64,000 nt of DNA, from assembly GCA_964521025.1 (NCBI GenBank), contig CAZFPK010000014.1, positions 1 to 64,000 of the forward strand. The letters run 5' to 3'. Made by a program: the position numbers and the translations under genes. Under the pieces are notes generated by a model, which searched no databases, was not told where the DNA came from, and saw only the letters and a list, made by a program, of their open reading frames with translations. This DNA is from DRTC01 sp964521025 (GTDB lineage: Bacteria; Cloacimonadota; Cloacimonadia; Cloacimonadales; TCS61). This document shows positions 56,025-64,000 of the stretch, piece after piece. Every line of letters begins with the position of its first letter. The stretch's first letter is position 1.

Positions 56025-56156
56025 CTCAACTCCTTTTAAATTTTTAGATAGCACAAATTTAAAATCCATACAGCTTTGTCAAATTGAAATTATGGAATAT
56101 CTAAAAATCTTGACTTTAATTTGTATCAAAAAAATTTTTAGTGCAGGTTTGATAAA

Positions 56157-57347
56157 ATGAAAATCGTAATTGCACCCGATTCTTTTAAGGGAAGTCTGAA
56201 CGCTAAAAAAGTGTCGGATTCTGTCGAAAAAGGATTTAAAAAAGTATTTTCTCGTGCGGATTATATCAAAGTTCCTATTTCTGATGGTGGAGAAGGATTT
56301 CTGCAGGTATTAATCGATGCAACTAAAGGAAAAAAAAATTCTGAAATCGTTACAAATCCTTTGGGAAATAAGATCGAAGCAGAATATGGAATTTCAGGAG
56401 ACGGAAAAACAGCGATCATTGAAATGGCACAGGCTTCCGGCTTGATGCTGCTCCCTAAAGAAAAATACAATCCGATGATGGCAACATCTTTCGGTACCGG
56501 GGAATTGATCAAAGCAGCATTGGATAAAGGATTCAGGAAATTTATCATCGGTCTCGGGGGAAGTGCGACCAATGACGGAGGAGCCGGAGCAGTTCAATCT
56601 CTGGGAGTAAAATTGTCAGATAAAAATGGAAATAACATTCCGGTCGGAGGAGCAGGTCTGAGGGAATTAGAAAATATCGATATTTCTAAAATGGATAAAA
56701 GGATTTATGAATGCGGAATGCTCGCCGCCTGCGATGTCGATAATCCTTTGACAGGAAAAAAAGGAGCATCAGTTGTTTATGCAAAGCAGAAAGGAGCTAC
56801 GGAGGAAGAAGTAAAAATCCTGGAAAAGAACCTGAAGCAATTTGCTCAAATGATCAAAAAAGATTTGAAGATCGATGTTGAAAATATTCCATATTCGGGA
56901 GCAGCTGGAGGTTTGGGTGCAGGTTTGTATGCTTTCCTTAAAGCAAAACTGGAATCCGGATTTGCGATAGTTAATAAATATACGAGACTCACAGAAAAAA
57001 TAAAAAAATCGAACCTGGTCATTACCGGGGAAGGTGAGATGGATTTTCAAACCGAATTCGGGAAAGTTCCTTTTGAAGTAGCAAAAATTGCGAAGGAAAA
57101 TGAAATTCCTGTTTTTTCTATCGTTGGAAATTTAAGGATAACACATTGTGGATTCAATCAACATTTTGAAAAGATATACAGTCTAACTTCAGTAAAAATC
57201 TCAAAGGAAGATGCAATGAAAAATGCGGAAAAATATTTGATCGAGGTTTCGAAAGAAGCCGCTATGTATTTGAAAACTCACCCTATGCGTCTTCGCCGGA
57301 CTAAAACCCAAAGTCTCTTGAGAAGAGAGGGAAATAATAAGGAATGA
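56157..57347 (+). CDS. glycerate kinase
   Basis: A type II glycerate kinase (GarK/GlxK family) that phosphorylates D-glycerate with ATP. Motifs: VIAPDSFKGSLNAKKVSD at the start, PISDGGEGFLQVL, GLGGSATNDGGAG and TGEGEMDFQTEFGKVP. The core ends near residue 370. The last ~25 residues (MRLRRTKTQSLLRREG) look unlike the family and are read from repeat-like DNA, so the stop was probably gained there. It precedes a 2-hydroxyacid dehydrogenase, giving a hydroxypyruvate/glycerate route. Confidence 0.93.
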   Translation: MKIVIAPDSFKGSLNAKKVSDSVEKGFKKVFSRADYIKVPISDGGEGFLQVLIDATKGKKNSEIVTNPLGNKIEAEYGISGDGKTAIIEMAQASGLMLLPKEKYNPMMATSFGTGELIKAALDKGFRKFIIGLGGSATNDGGAGAVQSLGVKLSDKNGNNIPVGGAGLRELENIDISKMDKRIYECGMLAACDVDNPLTGKKGASVVYAKQKGATEEEVKILEKNLKQFAQMIKKDLKIDVENIPYSGAAGGLGAGLYAFLKAKLESGFAIVNKYTRLTEKIKKSNLVITGEGEMDFQTEFGKVPFEVAKIAKENEIPVFSIVGNLRITHCGFNQHFEKIYSLTSVKISKEDAMKNAEKYLIEVSKEAAMYLKTHPMRLRRTKTQSLLRREGNNKE

Positions 57348-57422
57348 ATAAATTTCCGTTAAATAACTCCCTTCTGCTTTCAGGAGAAGGGCTGGGGATG
57401 AGGTAAAAAGGAGAATATCAAA

Positions 57423-58388
57423 ATGAAACCAAAAATATTTGTAACCAGGTTACTTCCCAGACCGGCAATGGATAAATTAAAGGAAGTTTTTGAAGTAAAA
57501 GTTAATCCCGAAGATAGAGTCCTTTCCAAACAGGAATTGATAGTTGGAGCAAAATGGTGTGAAATTCTGCTTTGCCTGTTGAACGATAAGATCGATGCAG
57601 AAATTTTGAATGTGAATCCGAATTTAAAAGGAATTTCCAATTATGCAGTCGGTTTTAATAATATCGATATCCAAACAGCAACCAAAAGGAAAATTCCTGT
57701 CTGCAATACTCCCGGAGTTCTGACCGAAACAACCGCAGATATGACCTGGGCTTTGATCTTTGCAGTAGCTCGCCGGATCGTGGAATCCGATAAATTTAAT
57801 CGAGCCGGGAAGTTTAAAGGCTGGGGTCCTTTGTTCTTTCTCGGTAATGATATCTTTGGAAAAACTCTGGGGATTATCGGAGCCGGAAGGATCGGAACTG
57901 CTGTTGCCAAACGAACGAGTGGATTTCAAATGAAAGTTCTTTATACGGATGATCTTCCAAATAAAGAAATTGAAAATTCTGTTGATGCGAAAAAAGTCGA
58001 ATTCGAATATTTACTCGAAAATTCCGATTTTGTCTCGCTTCATGTTCCTTTGGTACCAGGAACAATAAATTTAATTAGTGAAAAAGAATTGAAAATGATG
58101 AAAAAAACTGCTTTCCTCATAAACACCGCGAGAGGAGCGGTCGTAGATGAAAAAATTCTGGTCAAAGCCCTAAAAGAGAATTGGATTGCCGGAGCAGGAC
58201 TCGATGTCTACACGAATGAACCGGAAATGACAAAAGGACTTGCGGAATGTGAAAATGCTGTCCTGACTCCACATACTGCCAGCGCCACCATCGAGACCAG
58301 GACAAAAATGGGACTTCTCGCAGCTGAAAATGCGATTGCGATTATTCAAGGAAGGATTCCCGGGCATATTGTTAATCCGGGTGTATAA
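57423..58388 (+). CDS. D-isomer 2-hydroxyacid dehydrogenase (glyoxylate/hydroxypyruvate reductase type)
   Basis: A 321-residue NAD(P)-dependent enzyme. The Rossmann motif is GKTLGIIGAGRIGTAVA, the catalytic arginine and glutamate regions are in NTARGAVVDE and AGAGLDVYTNEPE, and the histidine in LTPHTASAT. The family reduces glyoxylate or hydroxypyruvate; the glycerate kinase directly upstream makes hydroxypyruvate reduction to glycerate plausible. AAGGAG lies before the ATG. Confidence 0.92.
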   Translation: MKPKIFVTRLLPRPAMDKLKEVFEVKVNPEDRVLSKQELIVGAKWCEILLCLLNDKIDAEILNVNPNLKGISNYAVGFNNIDIQTATKRKIPVCNTPGVLTETTADMTWALIFAVARRIVESDKFNRAGKFKGWGPLFFLGNDIFGKTLGIIGAGRIGTAVAKRTSGFQMKVLYTDDLPNKEIENSVDAKKVEFEYLLENSDFVSLHVPLVPGTINLISEKELKMMKKTAFLINTARGAVVDEKILVKALKENWIAGAGLDVYTNEPEMTKGLAECENAVLTPHTASATIETRTKMGLLAAENAIAIIQGRIPGHIVNPGV

Positions 58389-58464
58389 AAAATATTTCTA
58401 TTTCCTCTCTTGACAAAAAATCTTCCCTAAAATTTCTCAATTTCATCACCGAGTAATTGTTTCT

Positions 58465-58568
58465 AAATCCGGTTTGACTGGATATGAGCGATTACCGATA
58501 GGGTAAACCCGGAAACAGGTTTACCTTCCGTGTTTGAAAAGGTGAGCGAGGATTTTCCTCCTTACCTT
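58465..58568 (+). ncRNA. probable Moco/Tuco riboswitch (cofactor-sensing leader)
   Basis: The leader shows the layout of the Moco RNA motif: ttaCCGA..GG at about 58491-58502, a strong 8-bp hairpin (ggtaaacc / ggtttacc, loop with ggaaac), a ccttccg segment, then GAAAAGGT and a long final hairpin (aaggtgag ... cttacctt, closed by agg/cct) ending at 58568. The next gene's GGAGG is about 12 bases on, so it may control translation. The downstream genes for tungstate/molybdate uptake and cofactor synthesis are classic targets. Motif matching was from memory. Confidence 0.65.
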
Positions 58569-58591
58569 ATAAATAAAAAGGAGGTTGAAAG

Positions 58592-59566
58592 TTGAAAAAT
58601 AAATCATTCAACGGACTATTTACTAAACAATTCGTAATTCTGATTTTTTCCCTGATCCTTACCGGTAATTTAATTTCTGAAAAAACCGAATTGTCAATGC
58701 TGCTCTGGAGTAGATATACTTTAGCAAGAGATTCGGAATCGGATGATCTGATCGAAAACGGTTTTGCCTTGAAACGAGGTTATCTTACTGTAAAACAGAC
58801 CTTTACTGAAAAGATCAAAGGTAGATTTACCACTGATATCAGTTCCTCCGATGAAGACTTCGATGCCGGAGGATCGGGTCTTAAAGTTAAATATGCTTAT
58901 CTGGAATTTGCTGATCTTTTTCCATTTGGAAAAAACAAACTACAAGCCGGACTAATTAAGAATTATTTTGGTGGTTCTCCTGATTACATTGGAATTATTG
59001 TCGATCCTGCTTTTGTCGTTCAGGAAGGAATTGTTGCGTCCGTCGATTATGGAGCAGCCTTTTCCGGTTCAAAAGGAATTTTCAACTATATTCTGGAAAT
59101 TGTAAATGGAGAAGGTTATACGAATTGCGGTTCTAAAATAGATACAAAACCCGTTTTTATCGGCGACCTAAAAACCTTTCCTGCAGAATTTATCTCTCTC
59201 GGAACTTCATATCTTTCCAACAATGAATTTGATGCTATTTCTGTTCTTACCGATCTCAAAATCGATAAATTTGAGACAAGAATTGAATTTATTCAGAAAA
59301 CTATAGAAACGGAAAATGAAACCGGATTTTCCATTACTCCTGCTTTGAACTTAAATAAAATCCAATTAACAGGTCGCTTCGATTCCTGGGAAAATGATCA
59401 TCAAAGAATGGTTGCCGGGATAAACTGGAACCTTCACAATAAAGACAAAAATGCGATCATTCTACAAACAAATGTAGAAAGAGCCTTTGATAAAATAAAT
59501 AATACACATAAAGACTATTTTTATCTGCAGTTCGTCTGGATGTTTGCCAGGAATCTCGGAATGTAA
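58592..59566 (+). CDS. outer-membrane porin-like beta-barrel protein
   Basis: The protein has a signal peptide (FVILIFSLILTGNLISE) and alternating hydrophobic strands across its 324 residues, e.g. GFALKRGYLTVKQTFTEKIKG and LKVKYAYLEFADLF, as in porin O/P-like barrels. The start is TTG 58592 with GGAGG 7 bases upstream. It is the first gene after the riboswitch and is directly followed by tupA with no gap. It may be a dedicated outer-membrane entry for tungstate or molybdate; that role is inferred. Confidence 0.75.
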   Translation: MKNKSFNGLFTKQFVILIFSLILTGNLISEKTELSMLLWSRYTLARDSESDDLIENGFALKRGYLTVKQTFTEKIKGRFTTDISSSDEDFDAGGSGLKVKYAYLEFADLFPFGKNKLQAGLIKNYFGGSPDYIGIIVDPAFVVQEGIVASVDYGAAFSGSKGIFNYILEIVNGEGYTNCGSKIDTKPVFIGDLKTFPAEFISLGTSYLSNNEFDAISVLTDLKIDKFETRIEFIQKTIETENETGFSITPALNLNKIQLTGRFDSWENDHQRMVAGINWNLHNKDKNAIILQTNVERAFDKINNTHKDYFYLQFVWMFARNLGM

Positions 59567-60364
59567 ATGGATAAATTTCTTTTAATACTCGGAGTTTTAG
59601 GTGTAGTTCTCTCTGGATGTTCCGATAACAGAAACCTGAAACTTGCAACTACAACCAGCACGGAAAACAGCGAACTTCTGGATCATCTTATTCCGGTATT
59701 TACGAATGAGACAGGAATAACTGTGAAGGTGATTGCAGTCGGAACCGGAAAAGCGATCAAACTCGGGGAAAACGGAGATGTGGATGTCATCCTGGTTCAC
59801 GCTAGAGAAGCTGAAGATAAATTTGTTAAAGATGGATTCGGTGTGAACAGGAAAGATGTGATGCATAATGATTTTATCTTGATCGGAAGACCCGAAGATG
59901 CTGCCGGTATTAAAAAAGCAAAAACTGTTGTAGAAGCTTTGCACCTGATCGCTCAAAAAGAAGCGAATTTCTTTTCACGCGGGGACGACTCCGGTACTCA
60001 TAAAAGAGAGAAACAACTCTGGGAAGTAGCAGAAATCGAGCCTGCCGGAAAATGGTATAAAGAGGTTGGTCAAGGAATGGGCGCTGTGATCTTGATGGCA
60101 AATGAGACCGAAGCTCTTACGCTTACCGATCGCGGAACTTTCCTGGCAATGAAGAATAAAATTTCTTTAGAAATTCTGTTTGAAGACGACAAAGAACTTT
60201 TCAATCCTTACGGAGTGATCGCTGTGAATCCTGAAAAACACAGGGAGACGAATTATCGGGCTGCGATGGAATTCATAGATTGGATCACCGGGAAAAAAGC
60301 ACAAAACATGATCGATGACTTCAGGAAAAACGGGGAACAACTTTTTTATCCGAATACACTCTGA
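59567..60364 (+). CDS. tupA: tungstate ABC transporter substrate-binding lipoprotein
   Basis: A lipoprotein (lipobox LSGC, C18) followed by the TupA signature LATTTSTENSELLDHLIPVF. Further matches are DVDVILVHAREAEDKFVKDGFG and GDDSGTHKREKQLW. TupA binds tungstate with very high affinity, though some homologues accept molybdate. It starts immediately after the porin stop codon, and GGAA in the porin end may serve as ribosome site. It belongs with TupB and TupC downstream. Confidence 0.93.
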   Translation: MDKFLLILGVLGVVLSGCSDNRNLKLATTTSTENSELLDHLIPVFTNETGITVKVIAVGTGKAIKLGENGDVDVILVHAREAEDKFVKDGFGVNRKDVMHNDFILIGRPEDAAGIKKAKTVVEALHLIAQKEANFFSRGDDSGTHKREKQLWEVAEIEPAGKWYKEVGQGMGAVILMANETEALTLTDRGTFLAMKNKISLEILFEDDKELFNPYGVIAVNPEKHRETNYRAAMEFIDWITGKKAQNMIDDFRKNGEQLFYPNTL

Positions 60365-60697
60365 AAATGTCTCTTTCACAAGCTCTTACTTATTAACACT
60401 TTCAGAGTTCGGAGATGGTCGAACAAAGTGAGAGAAACCTGAAAGTGTTAAGCAGGAAGTGGAATTGGAAGAAACCTTGAAAGTGTTAAGCAAGAAGTGA
60501 AAGTGAAAGAAACATTTTCAAGGTTAAAATATATTATGAATATCTTTTTTCTAACTCACCCTCGATCCCTCTCTTACAATGCTATTTGTTCAAGCCAAAG
60601 ATTGGGAACAAGAAAACACACCTCCCGGCTAAAGCCGGACTCCTCTCAAGAGGAGATTTTCTTTGCGTTCTTCGTATCTTTGTGGTGAAATAAAATT
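60365..60697. other. repeat-filled gap between tupA and tupB
   Basis: About 333 bases inside a transporter operon, made almost wholly of short repeats: 'gaaagtgttaagca' copies (60435-60530), a 'cggctaaagccgg' hairpin near 60625, and a 'cttcgtatctttgtggtg' tail near 60667-60685. Operon genes are normally close, so this gap was probably created by repeat insertion. No gene seen. Confidence 0.65.
60378..60526. repeat. direct and inverted copies of 'ttgaaagtgttaagca'
   Basis: Direct copies lie at 60435-60460 and 60472-60498; a partial inverted copy (attaacactttcag) lies near 60392-60406, and ttttcaaggtt ends the block at about 60516-60526. The same unit occurs inverted at 23481-23506 in the molybdenum hydroxylase operon. 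Confidence 0.7.
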
Positions 60698-61378
60698 ATG
60701 TCCAATCCATTTATCGAAGCAGCAAATCTATTATTTTCAGGAAACAGGGAAGTATTATTCATCGTCTTCACTTCCCTGAAATTTTCATTTGCTTCGGTTA
60801 TGATCTCATCTATTGTCAGTATTCCGCTCGGAATATCACTGCATTTGCATACATTCCGTTTCAAAAGAAGTATCGTTGCTTTCCTGCACGGATTAATGGC
60901 TCTCCCAACAGTCGTGATCGGACTCCTGGTTTATGCCATGATTTCCAATTCCGGATTATGCAGCGGTTCACGAATTTTGTTCACTCCTTTGGCGATCATT
61001 ATCGGGCAATCGATCCTGGCATTTCCATTGGTCACATCGATGGTATATTCCGGGCTTTCCAAACTAGATCCGCGATTCCAGGAAACTTTGATCACTTTGG
61101 GAGCGAAGAAGAAAAATATTTTTTCAGCAACAGTACGGGAATCAAAATTCATAATCCTATCAGCAATTCTGACCGGTTTCGGAAGAGTTGTGGGTGAAGT
61201 CGGAGTTTCCATGATGCTGGGCGGGAACATCCGCTGGTTCACGCGCACGATCACGACAACGATCGCTTTGGAAACAAGCAAAGGTGCGTTCAGTTTAGCA
61301 TTGGCTCTCGGTATTATTTTGATGATCATCGCACTCGGAATCAACTTCGGCTTGCATATATTGGTGAAAGATGAATAA
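60698..61378 (+). CDS. tupB: tungstate ABC transporter permease
   Basis: A 226-residue inner-membrane permease with about five helices. The ATPase-coupling EAA-type loop is in ITLGAKKKNIFSATVRESKF, and the family traits LPTVVIGLLVYAM and GRVVGEVGVSMMLGGNIR match TupB. It overlaps tupC by 8 bases. The ribosome site is weak. Confidence 0.92.
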   Translation: MSNPFIEAANLLFSGNREVLFIVFTSLKFSFASVMISSIVSIPLGISLHLHTFRFKRSIVAFLHGLMALPTVVIGLLVYAMISNSGLCSGSRILFTPLAIIIGQSILAFPLVTSMVYSGLSKLDPRFQETLITLGAKKKNIFSATVRESKFIILSAILTGFGRVVGEVGVSMMLGGNIRWFTRTITTTIALETSKGAFSLALALGIILMIIALGINFGLHILVKDE

Positions 61379-62345
61379 TCCGCTTTATCAGATCAAGAAT
61401 TTGGAATTTTCATACAATTCCAAACCTGTCTTGAATATTACAAACCTGGTTTTGGAAAAAGGAAATATCTACACATTCCTGGGTGAGAACGGTTCCGGGA
61501 AAACTACTCTTCTGAAGATTATGAACGGTCTTTTGGATTCTTCCTGTTTATTATTCGAAGGAAGTTCCGGTAAAAAAAATATCCGCAAGAAAACGGTTTA
61601 TGTTCATCAAAATCCTTTTTTATTAAAAGGAACCGTTTTTTACAATATTGCTTTTGGTTTGAAAATGCGGCAGGAATCCGATCTGAAAAAAAAAGTAAAA
61701 AATGCTCTGAAAATCGTTGGTTTGGAAAATTTTGAAAAAAGGAAAACCGGAGAACTTTCAGGTGGTGAAATCCAGCGAATCGCTATCGCACGAGCATTAG
61801 TTCTGGAGCCGGAAGTTCTGCTCCTGGACGAACCGACAGCGAATGTCGATAAAAAAACAATGATCCTGTTTACAGAGATCTTATTAAAAATTAAAAAAAA
61901 TACAACCTTGATCATCAGCACGCACGATCATCGTTTTGCTTATCATATTTGTGATGAGATGATACATCTGGAAAATGGTAAAATTCAGCCTCATCAAGAG
62001 AATATTTTCAAAGGAAAAACAATAGAGCAAAATGAAGGATTTACTCTTTTCAAAACAAAAAATGTGATTTTGAAATGTCCGGCAATCGATGGTGATTTCA
62101 ATAAAGCTGTGATCGATTTTAAAGATGTGATCCTCTCCGCTGAAAAAATCGAAACTTCTGCCAGAAACAACTTTTCAGGAACGGTTTTAAGAATCGAAAA
62201 AAGAAAAAATTTATATATAATAATTTTAGATATCGGCATCAGAGTATCATCTATCATAACCGAAAATTCATTGAAAAGTTTTGAAATAAGTAAAGGGAAA
62301 AAGATGTTTCTCGCTTTTAAAACATCGGCGGTAAGGTTATATTGA
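61371..62345 (+). CDS. tupC: tungstate ABC transporter ATP-binding protein with MOP-type tail
   Basis: The ATPase domain has Walker A GENGSGKTT (38-46), signature LSGGE (129-133) and Walker B LLLDEP (150-155). From about 230 a C-terminal regulatory region contains SARNNFSGTVLRIEKRKNLYIII, typical of molybdate/tungstate-binding MOP domains, which may shut transport down when oxyanion is plentiful. 324 residues fits ATPase plus one such domain. It overlaps tupB by 8 bases. Confidence 0.92.
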   Translation: MNNPLYQIKNLEFSYNSKPVLNITNLVLEKGNIYTFLGENGSGKTTLLKIMNGLLDSSCLLFEGSSGKKNIRKKTVYVHQNPFLLKGTVFYNIAFGLKMRQESDLKKKVKNALKIVGLENFEKRKTGELSGGEIQRIAIARALVLEPEVLLLDEPTANVDKKTMILFTEILLKIKKNTTLIISTHDHRFAYHICDEMIHLENGKIQPHQENIFKGKTIEQNEGFTLFKTKNVILKCPAIDGDFNKAVIDFKDVILSAEKIETSARNNFSGTVLRIEKRKNLYIIILDIGIRVSSIITENSLKSFEISKGKKMFLAFKTSAVRLY

Positions 62346-62355
62346 AATGATCATA

Positions 62356-62462
62356 TTCCGAATGTCCGATGCACTTGGGAATGTAAGTATCGACTTAACA
62401 CAAGACCATCGGTTTTTCCCAGGTCTTATTAAAACATTCCGATGACCTGCGGACAATCGGAA
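62356..62462. repeat. nested inverted repeat upstream of moeA
   Basis: The outer arms ttccgaatgtccg (62356-62368) and cggacaatcggaa (62450-62462) pair at 12 of 13 positions. An inner pair aagacc / ggtctt (62402-62407, 62422-62427) is enclosed. It may be another repeat insertion or a structured leader for moeA. Not the Moco motif. Confidence 0.5.
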
Positions 62463-62485
62463 GTATTCATAATTCAGGAAGTAAA

Positions 62486-63655
62486 ATGATCCAACTAAAT
62501 AAAGCAGTAGAAATAATGCAAAGTATGGAAGTAAAAGTCCGGACCGAAAAAATACCGGTTACGAAATCTCTGGGAAGAGTTTTAGCAGAAGATGTTTTCT
62601 CCGGTTTGGATTCTCCTCCTTTCGCTAAATCTGCTATGGACGGTTTCGCCTATAATTCCGATGATGAAGGGAATGAGTTAAAAATCATCGAGACGATACC
62701 AGCCGGACATATTCCTCAAAAAGAAATAAAAGCAGGAGAATGTTCCAAAATCATGACCGGAGCAATGATCCCGAAAGGTGCGGATAAAGTCGTGAAAATT
62801 GAAAACTGCACGATCGGAGATGGTTGCGTCAGATTCCAAAAAGAAAAAAACGATAATATCATCAAGAAAGGAGAAAACCTGAAAACCGGAGAGAAGGTTC
62901 TCGAAAAATGCATCATCAGACCGCAGGAGATCGGGATTTTATCTTCTCTCGGTTTAGCGGAAATCGAAGTTGCACGACAACCATTGACCGGAGTTATCAC
63001 AACCGGAACAGAACTGAAAAATCCCGGGAAGAAATTAGAACCGGGTCAAATCTACAATAGCAACGGCTATCAGATAAGTGCTCAAATAGAAAAGATGAAC
63101 TGCAAAGCAAAATATTTCGGAACTGTTCCGGATGACCCTGAAAAAACATTTCTCATCATAAAAAATGCAATGGAAGAATGCGATGTTCTGATCCTATCCG
63201 GCGGCGTATCGATGGGGGATTTTGATTTCGTTCCCAAAATGCTGGAAAGAAACGGTGTCGATATCCTCCTTCATAAAGTAGCGATCAAACCCGGCAAACC
63301 GACTCTTTTCGGAGAGAAAAACGGAAAATTCGTCTTCGGACTTCCCGGAAACCCGGTCTCGACTTTCATCATTTTCGAGGTTTTTATCAAACCTTTCCTC
63401 TTCAAAATGATGGGACTCGATTTTGTTCCGCATATCCAAAAAGGAATTCTATCCGCAACCATCAAAAGAAAAAGAACGGAACGGGTCGAATATTTTCCCG
63501 TACTTTTTACAAAAGGAGAAATTTTTCCTGTTAAATATCATGGTTCGTCTCATCTGAATATTCTGGGTCGAACAAATGCTCTCATCAAAATAGAGCAGGG
63601 AATCTCCGCAATCATCGAAGGAAGCGAGATCGATGTTAGACAAATTCAGGCGTGA
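62486..63655 (+). CDS. moeA: molybdopterin molybdenumtransferase MoeA
   Basis: MoeA inserts molybdate (or tungstate in homologues) into adenylylated molybdopterin. Motifs: SPPFAKSAMDGFAY near 45, GECSKIMTGAMIPKGAD near 85, and the MoCF domain GVITTGTELKNPGK, NSNGYQI, ILSGGVSMGDFDFV, KPGKPTLFG, GLPGNPVST. 389 residues is typical. AGGAAG precedes ATG 62486. Its end overlaps moaA by 23 bases. Confidence 0.96.
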   Translation: MIQLNKAVEIMQSMEVKVRTEKIPVTKSLGRVLAEDVFSGLDSPPFAKSAMDGFAYNSDDEGNELKIIETIPAGHIPQKEIKAGECSKIMTGAMIPKGADKVVKIENCTIGDGCVRFQKEKNDNIIKKGENLKTGEKVLEKCIIRPQEIGILSSLGLAEIEVARQPLTGVITTGTELKNPGKKLEPGQIYNSNGYQISAQIEKMNCKAKYFGTVPDDPEKTFLIIKNAMEECDVLILSGGVSMGDFDFVPKMLERNGVDILLHKVAIKPGKPTLFGEKNGKFVFGLPGNPVSTFIIFEVFIKPFLFKMMGLDFVPHIQKGILSATIKRKRTERVEYFPVLFTKGEIFPVKYHGSSHLNILGRTNALIKIEQGISAIIEGSEIDVRQIQA

Positions 63656-64000
63656 AATCAATTATCTGCGTATTTCCGTAACCGATAAATGTAACCTGCG
63701 CTGTACTTATTGTATGCCGGAAGAAGGTGTTCCCAGACGCAAACATGAGGATTTTCTGACCTTCGAACAAATTGAAAAAGTGGTTCGGGAAGCCGCAGAA
63801 CTCGGGATCAGGAAAATTCGTCTGACCGGTGGAGAACCTCTCGTTAAAAACGGGATCGAAAATTTAGTGGAAAAAATTTCTAAGATAGAAGGAATCGAGA
63901 TCGTCTCCATGACAACGAATGGAATTCTTCTCCCGCAAAAAGCAGATGTCCTGAAAAAAGCAGGACTTACAAGTGTCAATATTTCCTGCGATACACTCGC
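63633..64000 (+). CDS. moaA: GTP 3',8-cyclase MoaA (partial, cut by window end)
   Basis: The radical-SAM enzyme of the first molybdopterin step. The cluster motif is C20-x3-C24-x2-C27 (DKCNLRCTYCMP), and the SAM-binding region IRLTGGEPL follows. The start is ATG 63633 inside the last codons of moeA, and 122 codons are visible before the window ends at ...VNISCDTL. It completes the tup-moeA-moaA order. Confidence 0.95.
   Translation, partial: MLDKFRREINYLRISVTDKCNLRCTYCMPEEGVPRRKHEDFLTFEQIEKVVREAAELGIRKIRLTGGEPLVKNGIENLVEKISKIEGIEIVSMTTNGILLPQKADVLKKAGLTSVNISCDTL

Noticed and set aside
58405..58435. Sigma-70 promoter (ttgaca near 58414) before the riboswitch
   Set aside because: A -35-like box is present but no -10 box at a proper distance could be identified.
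60378..60526. CRISPR array or attachment site
   Set aside because: Repeat spacing is irregular and the copies are mixed in orientation; no integrase or cas gene is near.
1..64000. tRNA or rRNA genes
   Set aside because: No cloverleaf with a GTTCGA-type arm and no rRNA-like stretch was recognised by eye; a tRNAscan/Infernal run would settle it.
1..64000. Insertion sequence or prophage
   Set aside because: No transposase, integrase or phage structural gene was seen, in spite of the many short repeats and accessory genes.

Overview
The window looks like a chromosomal segment of an AT-rich, Gram-negative, anaerobic-type bacterium of the FCB side of the tree. Cloacimonadota (Candidatus Cloacimonetes) is my best guess. 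Reasons: a fused LpxC-FabZ lipid A gene, a gingipain-type (C25) secreted peptidase with a C-terminal sorting-like domain, Skp/LpxD/LpxA outer-membrane genes, strong GGAGG ribosome sites, and many short palindromic intergenic repeats. This placement is inference; no rRNA or tRNA gene was seen.

Layout. (1) About 0.3-18.4 kb, all minus strand: lipoprotein, gyrA, gyrB, a PASTA protein, rsmB-ruvA-ruvC-yebC, an AT-rich restriction-modification island (about 10.2-12.5 kb) with a C-terminally truncated methylase, a start-less aspartic-protease gene, an EF-G-like GTPase and a C25 peptidase. (2) 18.9-24.3 kb, plus strand: an SsnA-type amidohydrolase and a molybdenum hydroxylase (fused Mo-FAD subunit plus 2Fe-2S subunit). 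(3) 24.4-33.4 kb, plus strand: skp-lpxD-[insert]-lpxC/fabZ-lpxA. The insert is a tandemly duplicated secreted-protein gene: copy 1 is a frameshifted, truncated pseudogene, and copy 2 is a 1198-residue metallopeptidase-like/beta-helix protein. (4) 33.8-35.1 kb: an MscS channel bracketed by two copies of a 28-bp palindrome. (5) 35.3-45.6 kb, minus strand: secF, secD, then accessory genes (DUF3467 protein, AAA ATPase with a nuclease-like tail, AbiEii-type nucleotidyltransferase pair, second restriction-modification pair) around coaD and pepP. (6) 45.9-56.0 kb: a large TPR protein, a frameshifted TauE-type transporter (plus strand), a glycosyltransferase, an M48 lipoprotein peptidase, a nitroreductase, a racemase and a double FKBP isomerase. 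(7) 56.2-64.0 kb, plus strand: glycerate kinase, 2-hydroxyacid dehydrogenase, then a likely Moco/Tuco riboswitch leading into porin-tupA-tupB-tupC-moeA-moaA (moaA cut by the window end).

How it fits together. Import of tungstate/molybdate (porin, TupABC), cofactor synthesis (MoaA, MoeA) and a user enzyme (the molybdenum hydroxylase with SsnA) sit in one window, with a cofactor-sensing leader upstream of the uptake genes. The second theme is envelope biogenesis (lipid A genes, Skp, SecDF, secreted peptidases). The third is genome dynamics: two restriction-modification loci, a toxin-type nucleotidyltransferase, a recent tandem duplication, several broken genes, and many families of short inverted repeats in intergenic DNA, some reaching into the 3' ends of genes.
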